64,000 bases of DNA. Origin: Vibrio gigantis. GTDB taxonomy: Bacteria; Pseudomonadota; Gammaproteobacteria; Enterobacterales; Vibrionaceae. Location of the stretch: positions 1,178,001 through 1,242,000 of the forward strand of contig NZ_AP025493.1 in assembly GCF_024347515.1 (NCBI RefSeq). Reading direction: 5' to 3'. Every line of letters starts with the position of its first letter. The stretch's first letter is position 1. Positions 1 to 8,216 of the stretch are shown here, one piece after another. The notes beneath the pieces are model-generated. The model did no database searches, had not been told where the DNA came from, and worked only from the letters and a program-made list of their open reading frames with translations. Both the position numbers and the translations under genes were made by a program.

Positions 1-365
1 TCTAGCATTTTTGCAGCTTTGCGCACTTCTACGTCAATCTCAGCCTTTGGCATCCCCTTCAGCTTTAGAGCGAAAGCGATGTTCTCGTAAACCGTCATGT
101 GTGGGTACAGTGCGTAACTTTGGAATACCATTGCTAGGTCACGGTCTTTGGCGTCAACCTTGTTCATCACTTTGCCACCAACGACGATGTCACCAGAGCT
201 AATGCTCTCTAGGCCTGCAAGCATGCGTAGTGTTGTCGACTTACCACAGCCAGATGGGCCAAGGAAAACCACGAACTCACCGTCTTCAACCGTAAAATCA
301 AACTCTTTAACCACTTCAACATCACCGAATGATTTCTTGATGTTTTTGAATTCTACTTTAGCCAT
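1..365 (-). CDS. Sugar ABC transporter ATP-binding subunit (MalK/UgpC type), 3' part outside window
   Basis: Energises uptake through the two MalF/MalG-type permeases encoded upstream in the same operon. The visible N-terminal ~121 residues begin MAKVEFKNIKKSFG and carry a Walker A motif GPSGCGKST and a Q-loop region with FQSYALYPHMTVYENIAF, typical of CUT1 sugar ABC ATPases. The ATG overlaps the TAA of the beta-glucosidase gene by one base (TAATG), so the two are probably translationally coupled. The signature motif, Walker B and the C-terminal regulatory domain lie beyond base 1, so the exact subtype cannot be settled. Confidence 0.93.
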   Translation of the reverse strand, partial: MAKVEFKNIKKSFGDVEVVKEFDFTVEDGEFVVFLGPSGCGKSTTLRMLAGLESISSGDIVVGGKVMNKVDAKDRDLAMVFQSYALYPHMTVYENIAFALKLKGMPKAEIDVEVRKAAKML

Positions 366-1714
366 TATCTGTTCTCCTCAGCGCGCTCTTGAAGCATGTT
401 TCGGTACGCAATTGCGCTCTGTTTCAATGTTCTTTCTTGGGTGGTGTAATCAACATGGACGATGCCAAAGCGTTGGCAGTAGCCGAATGCCCACTCAAAG
501 TTATCCATTAGACTCCACGCAAAGTAGCCATCAACTTTCACACCGGCTTCAACTGCGTTGTGCACCGCTTCGATGTGGCCTTGGAAGTAACGAACACGTT
601 GGTCATCCATCACTTGTCCGTTAACACGCTCGTCGTTACCTGCTGCACCATTCTCTGTGATGTAGATAGGCGGCATGTTTTCGTAGCGAGCATCCAGTCT
701 TACTAATAAATCGGTTAAACCTTGTGGGTTGATTTCCCAACCGATGTAAGTGTGTTCTGCGTCAGTCTGTTTTACTGATTCAATGTCGCCATTCTCATTG
801 AAGCGAGCGACATTGCGCGTGTAGTAGTTGATACCGATGTAATCCACCGGTGCACTGATGATGTCTAGATCGCCTTCTAAAATCATCGGCATGTTCATCG
901 CTTGACGGTCGACTACCGGCTGTGGGTATTCACCTTTCAGTACAGGGTCGATGAACCAGTGGTAGTTCTCTGCTTCACAGTAGTCTGCAGCGCCTTGGTC
1001 TTGCGGTGTCAGTGGGTAAGCCGGAGTCGCGTTAAATACCACGCCATGCTTAGCATGAGGCGCGTTCTTACGAAGAATCGGCATCGCCAAACCATGACCT
1101 AGCATTAAATGGTGAGAAGCCAAGAAACCTTCTTTCTCGCCCTTGATACCCGGAGCATGCTCGCCCCAACGGTAGCCTAGGAACGCAGATACAAACGGCT
1201 CGTTCAATGTGGTGTAAACATCAATCTTGTCGCCAAAGTAGTTACTCACGACTTCGGCATATTCTGCAAACTTGTAAGACGTTTCACGGTTTAACCAGCC
1301 GCCTTTGTCTTCTAGGTATTGCGGTAGATCCCAGTGATAAAGTGTCACGAACACCTTCATTCCTCGAGCATGACATTCATCGATGATCTGCTCGTAAAAC
1401 TCTAGACCTTGCTGGTTCACCACACCGTCTTGCGGCAAGATACGTGGCCATGCAATTGACAGACGGTAAGCATCTACACCTAAGCCTTGAATCATCTCAA
1501 TATCTTGTTGCCACAAGTGGTAGTGGTCACACGCCACATCACCACTGTCGCCGTTATCTACCTTACCTGGCGTCTTACAAAACGTGTCCCAGATAGACGG
1601 TGTACGACCGCCCTCTTCAACGCCGCCTTCAATTTGGTATGAAGATGTCGCGACACCGAATACAAATTCCTTACTGCGTAACTTTGAATCACTTGGAAGT
1701 TGAAATTTATTCAT
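365..1714 (-). CDS. bglA: Family 1 glycoside hydrolase, beta-glucosidase
   Basis: Cytoplasmic retaining beta-glucosidase, expected to hydrolyse imported beta-glucosides such as cellobiose or laminaribiose. The 449 residues fit a full-length GH1 TIM barrel. The acid/base motif TLNEPF (Glu172) and the nucleophile motif ITENG (Glu354) are both present, and the N-terminal FGVATSSYQIEG is the GH1 signature. There is no signal peptide. It lies 17 bases after the inner permease gene and directly before the ATPase gene, so it belongs to the ABC operon. The context indicates a beta-linked disaccharide substrate, but the sequence alone does not say which one. GH1 6-phospho-beta-glucosidase is less likely because the transporter is an ABC system rather than a PTS. 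Confidence 0.93.
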   Translation of the reverse strand: MNKFQLPSDSKLRSKEFVFGVATSSYQIEGGVEEGGRTPSIWDTFCKTPGKVDNGDSGDVACDHYHLWQQDIEMIQGLGVDAYRLSIAWPRILPQDGVVNQQGLEFYEQIIDECHARGMKVFVTLYHWDLPQYLEDKGGWLNRETSYKFAEYAEVVSNYFGDKIDVYTTLNEPFVSAFLGYRWGEHAPGIKGEKEGFLASHHLMLGHGLAMPILRKNAPHAKHGVVFNATPAYPLTPQDQGAADYCEAENYHWFIDPVLKGEYPQPVVDRQAMNMPMILEGDLDIISAPVDYIGINYYTRNVARFNENGDIESVKQTDAEHTYIGWEINPQGLTDLLVRLDARYENMPPIYITENGAAGNDERVNGQVMDDQRVRYFQGHIEAVHNAVEAGVKVDGYFAWSLMDNFEWAFGYCQRFGIVHVDYTTQERTLKQSAIAYRNMLQERAEENR

Positions 1715-1731
1715 TGTTATAACCCTTAAAC

Positions 1732-2625
1732 CTAACCTTTAACTGCGCCGGACGTTAAACCACTGATCATCTGTTTCGATGCGAACAGGTATGTAATCAC
1801 GAGTGGTAAAATAGAAATGGTGGTACCTAGCATTACCGCGCCCCATGGCGTATTCGGAATACCTTGAACACTTCGCAGTGCTTGTGTGATGACGTAGTTG
1901 TCAGGGTTGTTCAGCACCACAAGAGGCTGCATAAACATGTTCCAGAAGAAGACGAACTGCACGATAGCGAGTGTTGCTAGTGCCGGTTTCATCAGTGGCA
2001 GTACCACACTCCAGTACGTTCTGAACTCACCTGCGCCATCTAATTTCGCAGCTTCTAATAGCTCTTTCGGAATCGATGCGATCACGTGCTGACGCATCAA
2101 GAAGATACCAAATGGCGTGGTTGTGAACGGTAGCCATACCGCCATGTGGTTATCCAGCAAGCCTAAGAATTTCACGATCATGAAGTAAGGGATCAAGCTA
2201 AGCACTGGCGGAATCGCCATTGAGCCAACCAACATGCCAAACAGCACGTTCTTACCGCGGAACTTAAACACAGAAAATGCGTAACCACCCATGCTACAAA
2301 ACAGCAGCGAGATGGTGGTGCCTAAGAAAGCCACGTATATCGAGTTAAACATCGCTTTCCAAAACGGCATGATTTCTAGCAGTTTTGCGTAGTTAATGGC
2401 CAAGCTATCGCCAATAGCGAAGCTGATACCAGAGCCAAAAATCTCCGAACGATCACGAGTCGATAACAGTGCAGACCATACAAATGGAAATACTGTAATT
2501 AGCGCTGAAACAACCAGTAAAATGCCTAACATGACCATCAAGATCTTAGTCAGAATGTACATGCTGCGTTCGCTTGGCATTAGGCCACTTAGTGGTGAGG
2601 TATTTGTCTTGATTGATGTCGACAT
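1732..2625 (-). CDS. Sugar ABC transporter permease, MalG type
   Basis: Inner-membrane subunit of a CUT1 sugar importer. It has 297 residues with about six hydrophobic segments. The cytoplasmic EAA loop, which docks the ATPase, is visible as EAAKLDGAGEFRTYWSVVLP around residue 190. The C-terminus is short and polar, as in MalG-type subunits. The start codon follows the stop of the upstream permease gene by a single base (TAA-G-ATG), which indicates tight coupling. The likely substrate is a beta-glucoside, inferred from the adjacent GH1 enzyme and porin. Confidence 0.93.
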   Translation of the reverse strand: MSTSIKTNTSPLSGLMPSERSMYILTKILMVMLGILLVVSALITVFPFVWSALLSTRDRSEIFGSGISFAIGDSLAINYAKLLEIMPFWKAMFNSIYVAFLGTTISLLFCSMGGYAFSVFKFRGKNVLFGMLVGSMAIPPVLSLIPYFMIVKFLGLLDNHMAVWLPFTTTPFGIFLMRQHVIASIPKELLEAAKLDGAGEFRTYWSVVLPLMKPALATLAIVQFVFFWNMFMQPLVVLNNPDNYVITQALRSVQGIPNTPWGAVMLGTTISILPLVITYLFASKQMISGLTSGAVKG

Positions 2626-2626
2626 C

Positions 2627-3613
2627 TTAATGTTCCCCTAAGCCTTTCTTACCGAAGAATACAAATTGAACCAAAGTACAAGTTGCGATGAGTGCAAACA
2701 GTAGCCATGAAATTGCTGATGCAGTGCCCATTTCTAACCATTCCCAACCTACTTTGTAGAGGTACATGGAGATAGTTAGACCTGATTGACCCGTACCACC
2801 TGTGCCACGCGTTAGAACAAACGGTTCTTCAAACATTTGCAGATTACCGATGATGGTCATCGTGATAGCAAAGAAAATGAACGGACGAATCATTGGTAGT
2901 GAAATGTTCCAGAAACGGTGGAAGGCATTTGCACCATCCATGCGAGCCGCTTCTAAAATATCTTTAGGAATCGTCATTAAACCTGTGGTGTAAAGAACGA
3001 TGTTAAAACCTGTGTATTTCCAGAAAACCATGATCGCGATTGACGGCTTAACCATAGTGGCATCGTCTAACCAACGGATAGGTTGGAAATCGTTAACCCA
3101 AGCAAATGCCCAACCAAACAGCGTGCTATCAGCCAGAGCCATCAGCGTTTGGTTAATGATTCCTGAGTTAGGAGAGTACATGTTGAAGAAAATCAGTGAC
3201 GCTGCGACCGTTGATGTGATGAACGGTAAAAAGTACGCCGATGTAAGCCAGTGACGCATACGATCACCCATTGAAACCAGCATATAAGCGACAGGAATGG
3301 CCACTAAATGCTGCGCCACACCCGAGGTGATTGCTAACCAAAGCGTGTTCTTCAATGAACGCCATAGCCACGGGTCGGTCAACGCAATGTAATAGTTCTC
3401 AAAACCAACGAACTCCATTGCATCCATACCCTTTACCGGGTTCCACTCATGAAACGACAGGTAAACAGAGAACAACAGCGGGAAGACCCCAAATACAGAA
3501 AAAATGATCAGAAACGGCAGAAGAAATCCATACGGTGTAAGCGCTTTCAAATTTAGACGAGAAAAAAAGCTTTGCTCCGAAGGTTCTATCGTTGTGCTCG
3601 CTGTATGATTCAT
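2627..3613 (-). CDS. Sugar ABC transporter permease, MalF/UgpA type
   Basis: Partner inner-membrane permease of the CUT1 importer. It has 328 residues with an N-terminal cytoplasmic tail and then about six membrane segments starting near residue 30. The EAA motif EAARMDGANAFHRFWNISLP lies in the C-terminal third. It lacks the large periplasmic insertion of enterobacterial MalF, so it is closer to the UgpA/LacF type. It sits between the binding-protein gene and the MalG-type permease on the same strand, giving the usual SBP-F-G order. Confidence 0.93.
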   Translation of the reverse strand: MNHTASTTIEPSEQSFFSRLNLKALTPYGFLLPFLIIFSVFGVFPLLFSVYLSFHEWNPVKGMDAMEFVGFENYYIALTDPWLWRSLKNTLWLAITSGVAQHLVAIPVAYMLVSMGDRMRHWLTSAYFLPFITSTVAASLIFFNMYSPNSGIINQTLMALADSTLFGWAFAWVNDFQPIRWLDDATMVKPSIAIMVFWKYTGFNIVLYTTGLMTIPKDILEAARMDGANAFHRFWNISLPMIRPFIFFAITMTIIGNLQMFEEPFVLTRGTGGTGQSGLTISMYLYKVGWEWLEMGTASAISWLLFALIATCTLVQFVFFGKKGLGEH

Positions 3614-3681
3614 AGTAACGACCTCTTAGTAAAAGGAAGCGCGCTAACCACGCTTCCTCACTTACTTAATGTAATAACAGA

Positions 3682-4929
3682 TTAAAGATTACGCGTACGA
3701 CGCTTAATTAGACGTTCCGCTTCTTTCAGCGCAGTCTCGATATCTTTACCTTCATCAAGCACTTCCATCAGAGCATTCTCTAAGATGATCGAACGTGCAA
3801 CGTGGTCTCCTTGAGCGGGTGAAACAGGCTTAATGTTTTTCGCTACATCAGCAAAGATAAGTCGCGCTTGCTGACCACCTAAGAACTCCATCTCTTCTTC
3901 AAAAAGAGCGTCATCGTAAGTGGTCACGTTCGCAGGAAAGGCCGCGATTGTTTCAAAGTGCTTAAGTTGTACATCACGTTTCGTTGTCATGTATTTAATC
4001 AGTTCCCACGCCTCATCCGGATTGTCAGATTGCGTTGGGATAGAAAGGAAAGAACCACCCCAGCTGCCGTAAATACCATCTGGAAGGTTAGCTACCGCCC
4101 ATTTACCGCTAGTTTCAGGTGCAATCCAGTTGCTCAAGTGGCCAAGTAGCCATGCGCCTGAAAGTTGAGTCGCGAACGTGCCATTACGGAAGCCTTCATA
4201 CCATTCGTTTGACCAAGCCAGATTGCGAGAATCTAACCCTCTATCACGAATCTCTTTTGCGACGGTAAAGGCATGAACAAAACGCTCAGACGTGACAACT
4301 GGGTTGCCGTCTGCATCAAAATAAAGGCCTTCACCCTCAGGAACGGTTGTAAAGATGATCGCTTGTGCTACATCGGCTGCGGACGCTATCAACTGCACGT
4401 TTTGCTTCTTCAACTCTTCACCAGCGGCAATGTATGAATCCCAATCTTTGATTGCGTCATTAACATCAATGCCTGCTTTTTCGAATACGTCGGTTCGGTA
4501 GTACATAAGACCTGGACCTAGATCGACTGGAATACCATAAACGTCACCATCTGCACCTTGGCCTTGCGCCCAAGCATAAGGTGCGAACAACTCTTGATAT
4601 TGGTCTGCGCCATAATTTTCAGATAGGTTAACTAAGCCGCCAGAACCAACAAACGGGCCAATTTTTTCCACATCAACAACAATCACGTCACCCGCACCAG
4701 AGCCTGTAGCAAGGTTTGTTGTTAGCTTCGTGTGGTGGTCGCCATGGTTATTCATTAGGTAATCCACTTTGATGCCTGTTTCCTTTTCGAAATCAGGTAG
4801 CAATACCTTTAAGCTGCTATCAAAGTCAGGGAAACCGTCAAAACGAATTTCTTTGTCAGCAGCATTAACAGCTGTTGCTCCTAGTCCTAAAGCAACCGCG
4901 CCAGAGAGCGCCAAGGTCTTAAATTTCAT
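3682..4929 (-). CDS. Extracellular solute-binding protein, family 1 (sugar)
   Basis: Periplasmic binding protein that delivers sugar to the permeases. It has 415 residues starting with a clear Sec signal peptide (MKFKTLALSGAVALGLGATAVNAAD, cleavage near residue 23). The mature part has family-1 SBP features: an early LLPDFEKETGIKV segment and a WGGSFLSIPTQSDNPDEAWE stretch typical of the hinge and C-lobe. It is the second gene after the LacI regulator and is expected to be the most highly expressed gene of the operon. The ligand is inferred to be a beta-glucoside oligosaccharide. Confidence 0.93.
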   Translation of the reverse strand: MKFKTLALSGAVALGLGATAVNAADKEIRFDGFPDFDSSLKVLLPDFEKETGIKVDYLMNNHGDHHTKLTTNLATGSGAGDVIVVDVEKIGPFVGSGGLVNLSENYGADQYQELFAPYAWAQGQGADGDVYGIPVDLGPGLMYYRTDVFEKAGIDVNDAIKDWDSYIAAGEELKKQNVQLIASAADVAQAIIFTTVPEGEGLYFDADGNPVVTSERFVHAFTVAKEIRDRGLDSRNLAWSNEWYEGFRNGTFATQLSGAWLLGHLSNWIAPETSGKWAVANLPDGIYGSWGGSFLSIPTQSDNPDEAWELIKYMTTKRDVQLKHFETIAAFPANVTTYDDALFEEEMEFLGGQQARLIFADVAKNIKPVSPAQGDHVARSIILENALMEVLDEGKDIETALKEAERLIKRRTRNL

Positions 4930-4949
4930 GTTCTATCCTTAATTATTTT

Positions 4950-5957
4950 TTATAGGGTAACTAGTAAATCCGATACCGAGTTTCTAGTGACCAGAGTCGG
5001 CAACAATTTAAAATTCACGTCATGTTTAATCTTGTTTAGCTTTTGCAGAGTGAGCTGCACTGCTTCAATGCTCATCTCTTCAATTGGGAAATTAATGGTG
5101 GTCAAACTAGGGGTCAGATACCGCGCGAAAATAGTGTTATCAAAGCCCACAAGAGAAACGTCTTTCGGTACAGATAAACCTTCCTTATGCAGCACTTCGA
5201 ATGCACCAAATGCCATGTGATCGTTCGAAGCAAAGACCGCCGTAAATCGACACTGACGGTTAATCAGCTTCTTCATTGCGCTGATTCCAGTCTCTTCAGT
5301 GAATCCGGCTTCCGAAACGAGTGCTTCATCGTATGGCACACCTGCTTGTTCCAGCGCCTTTCGATACCCCTGCAAACGCCCCCGTGCATCTGCTTTATCT
5401 AATGGGCCGGTAATACACGCGATCTCTGTGTGTCCCTTTTGCAATAAATATTGAGTAGCGAGTAGCCCCCCGACTTCGTTATCAATATCAATGCAACTCA
5501 TCGCCATTTCTGGGATGAAGCGGTTAATTAAAACCACAGGGGTCCCCTGTTCTTCCAATTCAATTAAATAGTCATCACTTAGCTGCTGTGTATGAAGAAT
5601 CAAAGCATCAACTCGACGCCCCAATAGAAACTCCACCGACTCACGTTGTCCTTGCTCAGTGTTCGAGCCCGCCGTGACAACAGCGTGATAACCAAAGCGG
5701 CGCAGGTTCTCTTCTATACAATGCAAAATGCCTGAATAAAATGAACCACCCAGTTCAGGAACAACAACACCCACACTGCCAGTGCGACTTGACGCCAAAG
5801 CCTGAGCGATAGAGTTCGGGCGATAACCCAATTCTTTGATCGCTTTTTCTACCTTCAACTTCTTGTCATGACTGACCCTACTGGTGCCATTAATCACTCT
5901 AGACACTGTCGCTTGAGACACACCTGCATGCTCTGATACGTGTTTAATTGTTGCCAC
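4950..5957 (-). CDS. LacI-family transcriptional regulator of the beta-glucoside operon
   Basis: Sugar-responsive repressor of 335 residues. The N-terminal helix-turn-helix is VSEHAGVSQATVSRVINGTSRVS (about residues 7-29), followed by the hinge helix with YRPNSIAQALAS. The rest is a periplasmic-binding-protein-like effector domain ending near NSVSDLLV. The gene is first in the minus-strand cluster, 20 bases ahead of the binding-protein gene, so it probably autoregulates together with the transporter. Candidate operators are at 5981-5996, 6080-6095 and 6108-6126, and related sequences lie upstream of the porin gene. Confidence 0.93.
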   Translation of the reverse strand: MATIKHVSEHAGVSQATVSRVINGTSRVSHDKKLKVEKAIKELGYRPNSIAQALASSRTGSVGVVVPELGGSFYSGILHCIEENLRRFGYHAVVTAGSNTEQGQRESVEFLLGRRVDALILHTQQLSDDYLIELEEQGTPVVLINRFIPEMAMSCIDIDNEVGGLLATQYLLQKGHTEIACITGPLDKADARGRLQGYRKALEQAGVPYDEALVSEAGFTEETGISAMKKLINRQCRFTAVFASNDHMAFGAFEVLHKEGLSVPKDVSLVGFDNTIFARYLTPSLTTINFPIEEMSIEAVQLTLQKLNKIKHDVNFKLLPTLVTRNSVSDLLVTL

Positions 5958-5980
5958 TCGAACCTCGATACTTCATTGGT

Positions 5981-5996
5981 TTGTAACCGCTTACAA
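5981..5996. promoter_or_regulatory. Candidate LacI-family operator (TTGTAACCGCTTACAA)
   Basis: Sixteen-base near-perfect palindrome with arms TTGTAA/TTACAA around CCGC, 23 bases upstream of the LacI regulator's start codon. LacI/GalR-family operators are typically palindromes with a central CG and flanking TGTAA-like arms. Location and form support an autoregulatory site. Binding is inferred. Confidence 0.6.
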
Positions 5997-6079
5997 AACG
6001 ATTATTCAAGAAATGAGCATCAGTAGAAGTGAGTGTCATCACACTACATCTGGAATAGAAAAGGGAGGATCGGCAAATC

Positions 6080-6095
6080 TTGAAAGCGCTTACAA
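6080..6095. promoter_or_regulatory. Candidate LacI-family operator (TTGAAAGCGCTTACAA)
   Basis: Imperfect palindrome centred on GCGC, similar to the site at 5981-5996, about 120 bases upstream of the regulator gene. It lies 12 bases from the palindrome at 6108-6126, so the two may form a composite operator over the operon promoter. Confidence 0.55.
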
Positions 6096-6107
6096 AAAGT
6101 CATATAG

Positions 6108-6126
6108 CCATGAAACCGTTTCATGG
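6108..6126. promoter_or_regulatory. Palindrome CCATGAAACCGTTTCATGG upstream of the LacI/ABC operon
   Basis: Nine-base arms are perfectly complementary around a central C. The 14-mer TATAGCCATGAAAC that starts it (6103-6116) recurs exactly at 7957-7970 upstream of the porin gene, and TTTCATGG recurs at 8060-8067. The sequence resembles LacI-family operators of the TGAAACCGNTTCA type. A shared regulatory role for operon and porin is inferred. Confidence 0.55.
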
Positions 6127-6199
6127 AATCGCATCACGTACTCTCGACGTTTTTGTTAACACCGTTTAGCTGGGTAAGGTTTGAATCCATATAAATCAG

Positions 6200-6412
6200 C
6201 ATTTGACATAGCATCCGCACTGAAAATGAGTCGCTGAAAGGTATTACTCATCAACATTAGAACTGTGAAAATCACACTGAAAAGTCAGGTGAAGAAAGAA
6301 TAGTGACAACGCGTTAAGGCTTGATGACGCAACCTGATAACGGAGAAGTGAAAACCAGCGAAATGAGCCGAATAACGACAGACTCAATCATTCAACGATA
6401 GGGAAATTCAAA
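6200..6412. other. Intergenic stretch without recognised features
   Basis: The gap between the LacI operon promoter and the porin terminator (about 210 bases here, part of a 575-base gene-free interval). No ORF with a ribosome-binding site, no strong hairpin and no repeat was recognised. It may include part of the LacI-operon promoter. Confidence 0.4.
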
Positions 6413-6440
6413 CGAAAAAAAGGGCACATTGAATGTGCCC
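6413..6440 (-). terminator. Rho-independent terminator of the porin gene
   Basis: On the minus strand the arms GGGCACATTC/GAATGTGCCC form a stem followed directly by a run of seven T. It lies about 95 bases after the porin stop codon and isolates the porin transcript from the LacI operon promoter. Confidence 0.8.
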
Positions 6441-6532
6441 CAAAAGAGTTAAGAGTTTTGAATATTGTCCTATAAATCTGCCTTTAGGACATAAAATGGA
6501 CAGCAGTTCCTACTAAGTTATCGCTCGTTTGA

Positions 6533-7855
6533 TTACCACCACGCTTCAAACATTGCGCCGACGGTAACCGTGTCTGCTTTAGTGCGTTCAGTCATGTTCT
6601 TCGTTTCGACATCACCCACTGTTGAGTAGAAACGAACCATAGGACGACTACCCGGCATTCCACCTAAAGATACGTTTTGAGAAAGCGTGACTTTCCAACC
6701 ATTTTTCTCGCCACCATCATCGTAATCTTCCGTCGCGTAACCTGCTTCTAACCACGTAGAGTGCACGTCATCCCATTGGTATTGAGGACGAACAATACCT
6801 GCGTATTCGCTGCGGTCTAAATTGCGGCCAGTGTCCGTATCGACCACATCATCACCAGAGAGATCTTTGTACGAAACTAAATAATCAATAATGAACTGAG
6901 AGGTCACCTCGTAGTTACCTTCGATACTCGCATAAAACACGTTCTTATCACCGGCAAGGTCAAATACCGAGTCATCAGCACCATCTGCGTACTTCATTAC
7001 CAACTTATTAGACTCACCCAAGCCTAACGTTGCACCGACTTGCCATGCAGTTTCATCACTCACACTTGGGTCACCGATTGCGTTGTCTTTGTCAGCTTCA
7101 TCGGAGGCAAAACCGTAGTTTGCGTATAGGTCTAGTTGGCCAATACCAGCATTAATTGTGTGAAGTTTCGATGTAATCGCGTAGCGGCCATTATCATTAC
7201 CTAACGCACCATCGTCAGTATCAACTTGGCCAACGAATGCCATATCGAACATTGCAGTATCACCTAGGTTGAGATTATTAAAACCAGCGCCTTGGCCATC
7301 ATGAGACATCCAGAAGTAATCGTTCAAACCTTGTTGCGGACGTTGATGGAAATCACGGCCACCCCAAATATAAAGATCAGGCTGGCTTTCAAAAATATTG
7401 GTCACACCCGCGTACATTTTTTTCAGGTTTACACCACCAGCAGAACCCCATTGATCGTAGTTCCAATCATCAACCATGAATACCAAGTCCCACTTAGCAC
7501 CACTATCAGCTTGGAAAATTTTAGCTAACTGAACTTCACCACCGTTATTCTCGTTACCTAAACGACCTAGAGAACGACCAGAACTACCTACCTCAACGTA
7601 ACGGTTGTCGCCGCTTGAGTAGTGAGCGCCGTAACGAGCATAACCAGAGAAGATAATTCCATCAGTAACAGGTGTTTCTGGCGTTAGTACCGCTTGTTGC
7701 TGATCATCCACATAATCGATATCAACAACCTTAGACTCGAGTTCTTGGATTCGTTTTTCCAGAGCTTCAATATCCGTTTCGGCAGCAAAAGAAGAGAGTG
7801 AAGCAAGCGAAGCCGCCACTGCGACCGTTATTGGCAAAAGCTTAAATTTTTGCAT
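6533..7855 (-). CDS. LamB-type carbohydrate porin
   Basis: Outer-membrane sugar-specific beta-barrel channel. It has 440 residues with a signal peptide (cleavage after SSFA, about residue 24), then a short heptad segment (DIEALEKRIQELESKV, residues 27-42) like the N-terminal coiled coil of ScrY/BglH-type porins, then alternating amphipathic strands. It contains a maltoporin-like plug region (NDYFWMSHDGQGAGFNNLNLG) and ends in an aromatic residue (FEAWW), as needed for BAM-dependent assembly. Its position behind the beta-glucoside ABC operon and the shared upstream motifs suggest it admits the same sugar. It has its own promoter region and terminator. Confidence 0.88.
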   Translation of the reverse strand: MQKFKLLPITVAVAASLASLSSFAAETDIEALEKRIQELESKVVDIDYVDDQQQAVLTPETPVTDGIIFSGYARYGAHYSSGDNRYVEVGSSGRSLGRLGNENNGGEVQLAKIFQADSGAKWDLVFMVDDWNYDQWGSAGGVNLKKMYAGVTNIFESQPDLYIWGGRDFHQRPQQGLNDYFWMSHDGQGAGFNNLNLGDTAMFDMAFVGQVDTDDGALGNDNGRYAITSKLHTINAGIGQLDLYANYGFASDEADKDNAIGDPSVSDETAWQVGATLGLGESNKLVMKYADGADDSVFDLAGDKNVFYASIEGNYEVTSQFIIDYLVSYKDLSGDDVVDTDTGRNLDRSEYAGIVRPQYQWDDVHSTWLEAGYATEDYDDGGEKNGWKVTLSQNVSLGGMPGSRPMVRFYSTVGDVETKNMTERTKADTVTVGAMFEAWW

Positions 7856-8150
7856 TGTAATTCCCTATTATTTTTTTGAGTTTTCATCGAACAGGGAAAT
7901 ATTAAGCAATGAAAGCGTTGAAAAATTAGTTGCTGTTCACACCGATAAATGAGCGCTATAGCCATGAAACTTTTAGAATCAAAACCACAAAAATCAATCC
8001 TTAGCATTCAGATAGATAGAATAAATTCCGTACAAAAATCACGCTTGAAATCGCTTTCATTTCATGGGTATTGTTGGGGTCTATCACGGAAACCAGACCT
8101 GAAAAACACGACAGTTCATGGACGGTTTTGATGTGTTTTCATATATATGA
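7856..8150 (-). promoter_or_regulatory. Porin upstream region with LacI-type half sites
   Basis: Non-coding region driving the porin. It contains TGAAAGCG (7910-7917), the 14-mer TATAGCCATGAAAC (7957-7970) that also begins the palindrome of the LacI operon, the near-palindrome TTGAAATCGCTTTCAT (8045-8060), and TTTCATGG (8060-8067). These sites support control of the porin by the neighbouring LacI regulator or a related one. No protein-coding gene was recognised. Confidence 0.5.
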
Positions 8151-8185
8151 AAAACCTCAAAATCTGCGCTAGATTTTGAGGTTTT
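8151..8185. terminator. Terminator downstream of prolyl oligopeptidase
   Basis: Perfect 15-base arms AAAACCTCAAAATCT and AGATTTTGAGGTTTT around a GCGCT loop, 32 bases after the oligopeptidase stop codon. The T-rich 3' side works for minus-strand transcription and the structure could act in both directions. Confidence 0.8.
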
Positions 8186-8216
8186 ATTGGAAGGATAATG
8201 TCTAAACTTGGGAAAA

